A stretch of DNA of 64,000 bases. It comes from Loripinus fragilis. Lineage: Eukaryota > Mollusca > Bivalvia > Lucinida > Lucinidae. The stretch lies in assembly GCA_964019695.1 (NCBI GenBank), contig OZ026531.1, positions 10,072,593 through 10,136,592 of the forward strand, read 5' to 3'. Under the pieces are notes generated by a model that was given only the letters and a program-made list of their open reading frames with translations, was not told where the DNA came from and made no database searches. A program made the translations under genes and the position numbers. Shown here piece after piece: positions 1 through 9,568 of this stretch (positions are counted from its first letter, which is position 1; each line of letters begins with the position of its first letter).

Positions 1-43
1 CAGTGAAAATCTAGAACTTGATAAGAACAGTGAATCCAACAGT
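1..43 (+). repeat. 43-bp LTR-like fragment of the Ty3 element, repeated at 13233-13275
   Basis: These first 43 bases recur at 13233-13275 with one mismatch (position 36), downstream of the element's last ORF. The simplest reading is that both are pieces of the two LTRs of the Ty3/gypsy element lying between them. After position 43 the sequence passes directly into pol coding sequence, so leader, gag and protease are absent. The true LTR ends cannot be fixed because the 5' LTR lies mostly outside the window. Confidence 0.55.
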
Positions 44-567
44 GGCGCTAAATCAGGAAAACTTAGTAGGTAGTAAGTGCTTAAGTAGTGTAGACCCTGG
101 GTCTTCTGCATATAGGGTGCTTAATCCAACAAACTATCCTGTGTTTTTGAAAGAAGAGTTTGTCATTGCGACCTCGCATTTGGTCGATGAACGAAATATT
201 CAACAGGTTACGGACCATGATGAGCAGGCTTCTGTAAATCTGCTAGATGCGTCTGTAGAAAATAAGTCTGATAAGTATTATGAAAATATTGCAAAAGATT
301 TAGGCTTAAATTTAGATAATTCTGAATTATCTGAGGAACAAAAACGAAAACTGTACACATTTTTAGGCCGTAATAGAGACATTTTTGCAAAAGATTCCTC
401 AGAGCTGACTGAAGCAAAATTACACAAGCATGTGATTCATACAACAACTGAAAAACCAGTCAGCAGACCACCCTATAGGCAGACCCCAAAAATGAGAGAA
501 GAAACTGAGCGACAAACCAAAGAAATGCTAGCTAATGGTATAATTAGGGAATCTGCCACGCCGTGGC
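44..567 (+). pseudogene. Ty3/gypsy pol, 5' fragment (protease-RT linker and start of RT)
   Basis: The open frame matches the region between protease and reverse transcriptase of gypsy polyproteins: a linker with SAYRVLNPTNYPVFL and EFVIATSHLV, then RDIFAKDSSEL, RPPYRQTPKMREE and GIIRESATPW, the segment just before RT motif 1. The frame is open from 18, but residues before about ALNQENL come from the LTR-like fragment. At 567 coding is cut by a DNA transposon; the next residues of the domain (HSPIVLVKK) appear at 6942. The frame runs on to 662, but only inside transposon TIR sequence. Gag and protease are not present, so the element cannot be autonomous as it stands. Confidence 0.85.
559..567 (+). 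repeat. 9-bp target-site duplication, left copy
   Basis: CGCCGTGGC lies immediately left of the transposon TIR and is identical to 6934-6942. It codes for part of the pol residues T-P-W, so the insertion hit coding DNA. Confidence 0.9.
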
Positions 568-682
568 GGAATCGAGACAGTTCACCGACAAGACAATTCG
601 CCGACACCTATTTTGAAGACAGTTCACCGACAGAATTGAAGACAATTCACCGACACATTTGAAGACAGTTCACCGACAAATT
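568..682 (+). repeat. Left TIR of the Mutator-like element
   Basis: About 115 bp, complementary to 6820-6933. The arm is itself built of four to five near-tandem units sharing GACAGTTCACCGACA, separated by 10-13 variable bases. Confidence 0.9.
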
Positions 683-1240
683 AAAATGAGATTCTTATGT
701 ATGAGAACGAATTTATTTTGTACACAAAATGATATGATGCCGTTAAAATGTCAGAAATAAAGTAATTTACTGTAATTGCGGGATTGTTCGGCACTAATTG
801 GATTTTATCTGAACTGTCCATGCACGTTGTTATTACATGAACGATGGCTTGTGACTGTTAATTATAGCTGATTATTGTAATAGGCAGAGAATTTCTGAAT
901 AATTTTGCAACTTATTTTGACCTGACAAGTGGAACAGCTGTATGTACCATATAGGACATGGCATATCTATGCTTGTTTAAATTTCAATGATATGGAGCCA
1001 TCAATTTAGAGCCGAAGCCGCATTTTAATATTCAAAAAAATTTAGTGGATACTGTGTTTGTCATGCATGACTTGGTATAATTGAATACAGCAGTTTCAGG
1101 AATTTTCACCGTTGGACAGGAGACATAAAAAATAATGAAGTCAGTTAGAATATTTACATATTTAATGATATTATTTCTTCAATGTGATTTTTTCATACTG
1201 GACGAGACACAAAAATAGCACATAAAACAAAAACAATGAT

Positions 1241-1486
1241 CAATGACATGTGATTTCCAACAATGTGGCATTTTGACAAGCGCAGACACAGACGAGCCCG
1301 CGCAGCCTCCCCCCCCCCCCCCCCCCCCTTTAAGCTTAGTAACACTGAATGATGTTGAATCAGTAGCTTATCACTCGTTCTAGCGACCAGCAAAGGTCCT
1401 GATCAGACTGGGCATGTGCGCAAGCTTATCTGATGCTTTGCTGGTCGCACATACCACACTGTTGGAAATCTCATGTTGTGGCTCAA
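1241..1486. mobile_element. Fold-back MITE family 2 copy, nested in the Mutator-like element
   Basis: The ends are inverted copies: TGACATGTGATTTCCAACA at the left and its complement with TGTTGGAAATCTCATG at the right. The interior carries a poly-C run of about 20 and the family core GACCAGCAAAG with CTTTGCTGGTCGC. Other copies are at 18209-18447, 35469-35759 and 46684-46919, with a truncated one at 21315-21403. Confidence 0.75.
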
Positions 1487-2710
1487 TTATTCTAAAGCAC
1501 TTGATATTGTAACGCAACGTATGATTAGATAATCTCAAAAAGATTACGACAGTGTATCCTGCGATATAGCCTATGTACTATCGAAGACAGTTTGATTTTA
1601 TACCTCACATTTCGTTGCATGGTGAGACGAAACTGCATAAATGCATTAGATTGGGGATAGCCATATTCAAACTTGGCATAGCGTTGGATATAATGTCGGA
1701 AATGAAATGTTTGAATACAGTTTTCCCCTAATTAATATATACAGATTAAATTCTTAGCATATCTAGGGACGTGGCTTGCCCGAAAAACGAGGCGTGGCAT
1801 CATGTTCTGCGCTATTTGCCACGTTAAACACATTCTTGGTAAGGGTGGACCACATAAAAAACTACATGAACCAGGGTCTTGAGCAGATAATACCATCACA
1901 AAATTTGATCAGATAAGAATTTCCTTTCCGCACACGATTTTGTACTTCAGCGGATCCAGAGTCAGAGGGGTCGAACTTTGACAACGTTTTTGTCACTATA
2001 AGCGGGCCATCATCGAACCGCCAGCGAAACGCCATTTAAATGGTGTTTCGCTGGCGAGCCGAGGGTGCCTCAACATTGAATACTGGCTTGGTAGCTTAGT
2101 ACTGCTCAGAAACTCTATATTTTCCGGACCTCCTGTCCCCCCTCTGGATCCGCTCATGTTGTATGCGTATCTTCAAACTAACTTCAGAACTGGAATACTG
2201 CTTTTCTAGTCAAATTTGTATGCGTTTTTTTCGTATATGGTAGCTACGCCCCAGAATTTCTATTATGTGGGCTTCTTAACTGTAAATAGCGGCGACTTGT
2301 ATGTCGTGTGCTGATAACCTTTGCAAACAGATAGACGTTGGCTTTGATCCGGATCCAAATATAAATAAAACTCGAAAAAAAAATATATATACGTTATCTT
2401 TTGGACCTTTTTATGACATATAGCTGGAACTATTGACAGACAGTATATGCAAATGAATGAACTTTGATTTTTCAGTATTTTGAACTAAAGGGGATTTAAA
2501 ACTTAGTTCATGCTCAAATATGACTCACCTGAGCATGAAATTTCAACTGCCATAAAACTCATGTTTTCATCCTGCGAATAAATTAGTTGAAATGCCAAGT
2601 ATTGTTTAGCATTACAGAATTTATGAGCCTGATGAATTTCATGTTCAATTGATGTAAGCATGACCAAATGTCTCAGATGTATATCGTCTTTGGTAAACCA
2701 TAACATAATA

Positions 2711-2945
2711 GGACTGCGACGCGAGAAAACCTGTCATCGGGGTTTATACAAAGTGACAATCAAAACAGCCTGCTCAACTACAGAGACTAGCTTGAATAAT
2801 GAACTTTTGTGTGTAGCAAGTTTTGGTATAAAAGTTTCCAATAAGTAGCTAACGAATGTGCTGATCAGACTGCGCAGATGCGCAGGCTGGTCTGCGCTTT
2901 TGTTTTCAACCCCCCGAAGACAAGTTTTCTCGCGCCAAGGTCCAT
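2711..2945. mobile_element. Fold-back MITE family 7 copy, nested in the Mutator-like element
   Basis: The left end reads GCGAGAAAACCTGTC and the right end carries GAAGACAAGTTTTCTCGC, forming imperfect inverted termini. The interior has the family core CTGATCAGACTGCGCAGATG. Related copies: 35172-35415, 40639-40860, 51696-51932; a partial relative lies at 5953-6000. Confidence 0.7.
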
Positions 2946-2974
2946 ATAAGACCTACATATTGGGGATAAAGTTT

Positions 2975-4195
2975 TTAATTTAATGCAACAGGTCCATTGA
3001 TACGAGCACAGATACGAAGGAGTTCCTTCAAAGTTAAGTTTTCTGCTTCAAAATCTTCCCATGCCTTAACAATCACACCCTGGTGCCTGACATATCTGCA
3101 CCTCTGGTACCGAAGAATCTTCCCCTCTGATACAAACCTAACCTGCCGATTGATGAACCGAGTTTCCCTATACAAAATCTGAATCAAAAAGTACAAATTC
3201 AAGCCTGATTGTCCCGGAGCCAAGTTATTCAAACGACGATGCCAACCTTCACAATCATTATTGGTACGAACAGTTCTTTTGAAAACACACCAAGATTCAA
3301 TAGGCCAAACAGAGCTTTTCATCCAAGTTTGATCAATATATTCCATCAAATTAGCGTAAGGACCCGATCGAACAGTGGACTTAAGAGAGCAAAACATAGG
3401 GTAGATAGATTCAGCAGGAAGAAACGGAAGAGCCATGACACGTCTACAAAATTTATAGGCTGAATCCTTCTTCATATAACTGCTGACAAGACCAAGATGT
3501 TGTAAGTGTCGCCAAATAGCCTGATTCCAATGGAACAAACAGCCTCGCAGACAAACAGAGGGGAAGACATTCCTTAACGCTAGCCAAGTTGCAGCTTCGA
3601 AATCCAAAGTGACAGTTTTAACGCCAAGATTCTCACCAGCTAATAATCCAAGTAGAGCTTTAAAAATAGCCTCATAGTCTTTAGTAGACTTGCCCGACAT
3701 CAAGAAAAAAACCAAAGGGATCTGCTTAAGATTATCACCCTGTCGAATGAAAGCATGAATAGAAAAAAGCTGAGTGAAAGGAGCACGCACAACCTTGAAA
3801 GTACCATCAACAAACCAATTCTTGGCAGTTACCAAAAGTGAAAGCATGAAAGAAGTTGCAATAAGTAGATGTCGTTTGCCCTTAACCTTAATATCAGCTT
3901 GCACGAAGTCATCTGGAATAGCGTCTAAATTTAAATCAAACTTCAAATTGTCTGGATGATTTGGTCTAGTTGCCTGTCGTACTCTGTTCGCGGTTCTATA
4001 GAGAGACTTTGGGTTTGGTAGTTCACACGGATTAGATGTATTTACATGAGTGTCTAAAGCATCGTCAACGATTAGCGGTGTTGATGAGAATGGCTCGGCT
4101 TGTGCCCTTTCCTTAAATGCCACCTTCATTTTCGTTAATGCTAAAGCTCCAACAACAGGTTGGTGACAGTGATCAATATTTGAAACGTTCAACAC
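2975..4195 (-). CDS. MULE-type transposase, main exon
   Basis: An uninterrupted 406-codon exon on the - strand. The MULE DDE signatures are visible in order: WFVDGTFKV with the first catalytic Asp, VTLDFEAATW with the second, the Cys/His signature GCLFHWNQAIWR, then TNNDCEGWH with the likely catalytic Glu. The protein would cut at the TIRs and integrate with 9-bp duplications. The frame stays open upstream to about 4213, where several AG acceptors occur (for example after CTACAG or TTACAG), so this is probably a 3' exon rather than a complete ORF; the listed start is not an ATG. It lies wholly inside the TIR-bounded element. I see no broken motif. Confidence 0.85.
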   Translation of the reverse strand: MLNVSNIDHCHQPVVGALALTKMKVAFKERAQAEPFSSTPLIVDDALDTHVNTSNPCELPNPKSLYRTANRVRQATRPNHPDNLKFDLNLDAIPDDFVQADIKVKGKRHLLIATSFMLSLLVTAKNWFVDGTFKVVRAPFTQLFSIHAFIRQGDNLKQIPLVFFLMSGKSTKDYEAIFKALLGLLAGENLGVKTVTLDFEAATWLALRNVFPSVCLRGCLFHWNQAIWRHLQHLGLVSSYMKKDSAYKFCRRVMALPFLPAESIYPMFCSLKSTVRSGPYANLMEYIDQTWMKSSVWPIESWCVFKRTVRTNNDCEGWHRRLNNLAPGQSGLNLYFLIQILYRETRFINRQVRFVSEGKILRYQRCRYVRHQGVIVKAWEDFEAENLTLKELLRICARINGPVALN

Positions 4196-4213
4196 ACCTG
4201 ATTTCTCTGTAAC

Positions 4214-4315
4214 TGTAGCCCTACTGTATTAGAAGCATAATATATACATTAAGTGGTCAATTATTTTATGCCGCATGTTCAATTATTTTATGCCACATTG
4301 CATTACAAGTTATAG

Positions 4316-4347
<32 letters not shown>

Positions 4348-6057
4348 ATTTGCAAATATCATTGGAATATGAAAGAAAGATCTTTCAGGAAATGAATATG
4401 TATTTTTTATAATTTGGGAATTTATTCCCTTTATTTAAGCATATACTTACGAACAAATGAAATGCACTATTTCAGTTTTAACGTGGCCATGTTCATCAAG
4501 GAATATATATTAAAGATATTTTACAATATTGGGGTGGTTTGAATAGATTAGAATTTGAGTCTAGAAGGGCTAATTAAGCACGAATGCTACCTAATTTCTG
4601 GTTTCGTCTATCCCATTGTTGCAAAGTATGAATGTACTATATTTATCACAAGTATTTAGTTTTTTGAGGTGTTTGAAAAGACTGGACATCATAGTCAAAT
4701 TGGTATGCATCAGAGGCAGGAAGAATTTCAGGATAGAGGAATGGAAAGAAGTGGTAAAGATGGCAAGCAGATGGTGAAATTTGTGAATATCTGGATAAAT
4801 ACAGATTGGCAAGTATAGATTTAAGGAAGATGCACTTAAAGGTAAATATATCTGCGCTTTTATTTTATAATAATAATAAAGTAAAGAGCATATAATTAAA
4901 CGTAAAACAAATGATTATTCTCATGGTTATGGTAAGCAGATGCTCACAAAGCATTTCATACAGATGTACCATGACCTTTGAATAATGAACTTTGGGTATT
5001 TCTATTGCAGAGCCCATATAATAATCTACTTGGACATGAACATCTGTTCTTGTCAAATATTTCATGTTAAAATAGAAACGACTTAAGACATTCATTGTAA
5101 GAGAACTATGTTTCATATTGTAAGCGTTGTCACGTTTCAAAGTGTTTTGTCTATCCAGAGAATATTTTCACGCATAATTTTACATATATGCATTAGAGTC
5201 GGTTGCTTCTAATCGAATTACATTACTGTGTTAACAGCTTACATATATATTCTGATTGAACCATCTGAGTTTATGAGTTTTATTGTAGCTTTTTTCGTAG
5301 TATTGCATTAATAAAATTTAAGCATTTTATGCTTTATTCAACAAGAGCATCTATGCATTTCTTTCAGAACTTACGAAGGTTTACAGATTAATTGTAATGG
5401 CATCAGTGCATTTCAACCTTAAAGTTACACAGGATGTTAAAGTTCAATTGTAGTAGTAACAATTCGTTCATATTTGTAAAAAAAAAAAATATATATAAGA
5501 TTAGAAGACAATACTTGAAGATGATATTATATCAGTTCGTTTCAGATTTGACTTGTAAAAGTTCTTCCATTGTTTGGGGATCGCAAACCAAGACTATGAC
5601 GGATGGACTTAGAATATGGCTGTAGCAGAGCTTCAGAATAACAAACACAAATTATGCTATTCTTTTGTCATGAAATATACAAAATACACGTCGATCAGCT
5701 GGCTGTTGGCACATACTATATTCTTGTTAGTTTTATTTGATTGCAAATAAGAAGCTTCTGAGCATGCGCAGTAAAGATAGACTAAATGGTCTGAAGAAAC
5801 TGACAGGTGAATGATGCTTCTTTATATTTTAAGAGGAAATGTAAAACAACGCTGCAATAAAATATAAATGATTTATGTTCGTATGAGGAGTCGAATCAGA
5901 ACATAATTAGATTTATATTGGCCATCGTTTTATCCATAGATCATATAACAAAAAACGCTGATCAGACTGCGCGGATGCGGATGCTGGTCAGCGCCTTTGT
6001 TCTTTTCGATTGCAACAAAGTAAGATAACCTTAAAAATGATATTAAAAAATACTTGC
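4214..6057 (-). other. Probable intron of the transposase gene
   Basis: Lies between the zinc-motif exon and the DDE exon. Contains the A-tract at 4316-4345 and a short MITE-like palindrome at 5953-6000. I could not recognise the exon that should complete the zinc module. Confidence 0.45.
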
Positions 6058-6160
6058 CTGAATTGCATTTTCTGTGTTGCCATCTATCACATTCATCACA
6101 CTGAAGAGCATGTTGACGCGGTCTGACTTCACTGGAACAATCTATACACGCAGCATCCAT
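6058..6160 (-). CDS. Probable first exon of the transposase: ATG plus a zinc-binding half-motif
   Basis: Starts at ATG 6160 on the - strand. It encodes C-x2-C, then C-x2-C-x4-H-x2-C (CIDCSSEV, QCDECDRWQHRKC), the first half of a PHD/FYVE-like zinc module found at the N-terminus of Phantom-type MULEs. The exon probably ends at 6058 before GCAAGT, a strong GC-type donor; a GT five bases on is the alternative. Ending at 6058 leaves one extra base, which fits the acceptors near 4213 that lead into the transposase frame. The missing second half of the zinc module suggests another small exon in 4214-6057 that I could not find. Confidence 0.6.
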
Positions 6161-6819
6161 TTTCAGACGTTGAGAGTAACTGATGATGAGCTCCGTTGCT
6201 TTCTACCTTATATACACGTGAAAGCACTCGACACGCAAGCTGACAGGTGAGTTGAGTAATTTGAGCTGACATTGAGTTCGAGTCCCTCTAATTAATTAAT
6301 TATTAATTAGTGCCCACGCCCACACGCTCATTAGGCCTAATTAGACCTGATTGCACTATTAACTAACGTTTATTAATTAGTGACCACTCAATCATTAGAC
6401 CTGATTGCTAATTGATATTCTAAATTTGATGATAATGGAGTTAGACTTAATCAGAAATAAAATTGTTTCTTTTCTTCTTTCTCTTTTTTATTGTCATGTT
6501 TGTCTTCTAAGTACAGTTAAACACGAATATTACACTGTTATCTGAAAGTCAAACGGATAATGTTTGCTGGAAATGTTGTTGTATTATAGGGAATATATAT
6601 ATGCGTCGGTAAGTATTTAACTTGTAAGCGTTTTCCTCTTCATGCTTCTTTCCTCATGAATGTTCATATAAATTTGTATCTTTCATTTCATTGTGACTGT
6701 TCAAAGATACTCAAATCTTTCATATCTTGTAAATGTTGTAGAAATAAAGTCTATCCGCGGTTGTTTATACCGATTGATTTATAAAAATAAACCGTTTTTC
6801 AAATTCTTGAATACGAATA

Positions 6820-6933
6820 AATTTGTCGATGACCTGTCTTCAAATGTGTCGGTGAACTGTCTTCAATTCTGTCGGTGAACTGTCTTCAAAATAGGTGTCG
6901 GTGAATTGTCTTGTCGGTGAACTGTCTTGCACC
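6820..6933 (-). repeat. Right TIR of the Mutator-like element
   Basis: Inverted copy of 568-682 with the same order of internal GTCGGTGAACTGTC units. The outermost dozen bases are less conserved than the inner part. Confidence 0.9.
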
Positions 6934-6942
6934 CGCCGTGGC
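6934..6942 (+). repeat. 9-bp target-site duplication, right copy
   Basis: CGCCGTGGC, identical to 559-567. Pol resumes through it. Confidence 0.9.
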
Positions 6943-9566
6943 ACTCCCCGATTGTCTTGGTGAAAAAAAGAAATGGTGAATATAGGTTTGCTATAGATTA
7001 TCGGGAGCTCAATAAAATAACTGAGCCGATTTCTTTTCCTATTCCAACGATTACGGAAGTTTTTGATACCTTGGCAGATTCTAAACCTCAGATATTCAGT
7101 TTGATTGACGCTCGTTCAGGTTTTCATCAAATTGGTTTATGTCCATCCACGGCCGAGAAGGCAAGCTTTATAACGCACCAGGGCGTATTCACACCCACAA
7201 GACTTCAGTTTGGTTTGAAGAACTCTCCCATGTGTTTTCAAAATCTTATGTCGAAAGTGCTCAAAGATCTTAACTGGAAGATCGCTTTGGTTTACATTGG
7301 TGATATTTTGATTTTCAGCAAGAATTTTGATGAGCATTTGGGTCATTTGGAACAGGTATTTCAAATCTTAAGAGCGGCTAATTTGAAAATTCACCCTGGA
7401 AAATGTAAATTTGCAGTTCAGAAGATTGTTTACTTGGCTCACAGGATAAACTCATTTGGCATTAAAATTGATGATTCAAAATACCAGGCTATTGAAACTT
7501 ATCCCGTCCCTAAGAATGTTAAAAATGTAAGAGCGATTCTTGGCATGGCACAATTTTATAGGAGATACATTAAGTCTTTTGCTACAATTGCTTTACCGTT
7601 AAATAAGTTGTTACGGAAAGATACTAAATTTGTTTGGACAGAGGAATGTCAGGTGGCTTTTGAAACTTTGAAAAAGGCATTGGTTACGGCCCCTGTGCTA
7701 GCATTTCCACAATTTGATAAGCCCTTCATTTTAGCAGTAGATGCTAGTGATGAGTCTATAGGGTATGTGCTTAGTCAGTTAGATGCAGATAACAGGGAAC
7801 ACCCAGTAGCATACGGAGGTAGAGCTTTACGTAATGAAGAATTAAGATGGCACATCACAGACAAAGAGGGGCTTAGTTTAGTAGAAGCAATCAGGCAGTT
7901 TAGACCCTATCTTGCTAATGTACCATTCACAGTCTACACAGATAATGTGTCTGTGAAGTACCTTCAGCAGATAAAGGATTGTCAGGGTAGATTGGGTAGA
8001 TGGTCACTATTATTGCAAGGGTATAACATGCAGATAGTCCATAAGAGTAGTCGGAACAATGCAAATGCTGATGGTCTTTCTAGGAGGAGTTATCCCCCTT
8101 CTCCAGAAGTAGAAGAGGAAGAACCTGAGGTTTGTTCGGTAGGCTATGAGGTATCTTTTTGTTATGCAAATGACCCTAGTGATATTAAGGTGCAATCGGT
8201 TGACCCAGTTCCCGCTAAGCAGAATACTGATAAGCAAACAGGCTGTCCAAATCTGATAAGACTGCAACAGAACTGTCTGGATTTCAAGGCTATTTATAAG
8301 TATAAAACTACAGGTGAGGTACCCGATGATGCAAAACAAGCTAGGACTCTTGTAGCAGAAGCCTCACAGTTTGAAGTAATAAATGGTCTTCTTTATCACT
8401 TTTACTCCCCTAGGTCTAGAGGACTCCCTAGAGAGGAGAGGTTTGTAAAACAATTAGCTCTTCCCAAGGTAATGCGGGATGATATACTAAGATCATACCA
8501 TGACTCTTTGGCAGGTGGAGGACATCAAGGTCACCAACGGACCTTTGCTGCAATAAGACTCAAATATTACTGGCCGAAAATGTATGATGAGATCGGCAAA
8601 TATGTTCAATCTTGCTTGCTTTGTCAACAGGTCAAAAGACCAGTCCATGCAAAGCCCCCACCCCTTCAGCCACTACCCGTGGCTGATCTTTTTAGTCGTT
8701 GGCACATAGATATACTCAGCGGCTTACCTACGACCAAGGATAAGTATAAGCATATATTAGTAGTTGTAGATTCTTACTCTAAATGGATGGTAGCACACCC
8801 ACTTAGAAGCCAGGAAGCAACAGAAGTAGCAGCAGTTTTGTACCGTGAGGTAATAACTAGATATGGTGCACCTAGAACTTTGATTTCAGACCGAGGGCAA
8901 ACTTTTATGTCTAAGCTTACTGCGGCCATGTGTGAGCTCTTTCAAATCACAAGGCATTATGTCTCAGCTTACCATCCGGCTACTAATTCAGTGGTAGAGC
9001 GCGCAAATTCTATTATACTGCAGGGCTTTAGAATGTATTGCAAGGATCAGCAAGATGACTGGCCAGAAATCTTACCATCAGTCATGATGGCTCATAGAAT
9101 GACACTGTGCACCCAGGCGTGTCAGGTCTCACCGTTTTTCCTTCTGTTCGGTAGGGAAATGCAAGTCCCTATTGACACTGCACTCCTTCCCAAAGATAAT
9201 CTTTCTCAGAATCATAAGGTGCACCTCAATAATGTACTGAAACAGCTTGAGACCACACGCAAAATTGCTACAGAAAACATTAAGGCTGCTCAGGTAAGGT
9301 ACAAGCATCAATTTGATAAACGGTCACAAGTACCCAAGTTTCAGCCAGCAGAAAGAGTGTGGCTGTACTGCATAAAGGTTGCTGTAGGTAAGGCCCCTAA
9401 GCTTCACAGGAAATTGGTAGGTCCATATTATATTACGCAATTAGGTCCCCATCACACGTTCAAAGTCAGAAACTGTGCTACTAATAAAGAGGTAAAATCT
9501 CTGGTAAATGGCGTAAGACTGAAGCCATATTATGACCCTGAGAATAGGCCAACAAATCCCCAGTAG
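6943..9566 (+). pseudogene. Ty3/gypsy pol, 3' part: RT, RNase H, integrase, GPY/F
   Basis: Continues the pol frame interrupted at 567 and is open to a TAG at 9564. The order is RT (HSPIVLVKK, FAIDYRELNK, FSLIDARSGFHQI, LQFGLKNSP, then the active site); RNase H (LAVDASDESIGYVLSQ, TDKEG, VYTDN, NANADGLSRR); integrase zinc motif H-x3-H...CLLC; DDE core (HIDIL, SDRGQTF, VVERAN); and a C-terminal GPYYITQLGPHH of GPY/F type. The RT catalytic motif, normally Y-x-D-D, reads YIGD at 7293-7304, so the first of the two metal-binding aspartates is missing. Integrase residues look complete. The ORF has no stops or frameshifts, so the decay is young or the substitution is isolated. Protease and gag are absent upstream. 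Confidence 0.9.
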
Positions 9567-9568
9567 GT

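Larger units (their letters stand above)
683..2974. other. 3' non-coding part of the Mutator-like element
   Basis: Apart from the two MITEs already listed, I see only AT-rich sequence without a believable ORF. A small imperfect palindrome with GCCAGCGAAACGCCATTTAA lies at about 2020-2060. Confidence 0.5.
568..6933 (-). mobile_element. Mutator-like (Phantom-type) DNA transposon inserted in pol
   Basis: The element is 6366 bp, bounded by inverted repeats at 568-682 and 6820-6933 and flanked by the identical 9-mer CGCCGTGGC at 559-567 and 6934-6942. Removing it and one 9-mer restores the pol reading frame across the junction, which proves an insertion. A 9-bp duplication, long TIRs and a MULE-type transposase on the - strand identify the Mutator superfamily. 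The paired C2/HC zinc motif in the first exon resembles animal Phantom elements (from family knowledge). The interior also holds at least two MITEs (1241-1486, 2711-2945), a C-tract of about 20 at 1309-1328 and an A-tract of about 30 at 4316-4345. The perfect TSD and open transposase suggest a fairly recent insertion. Confidence 0.9.
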
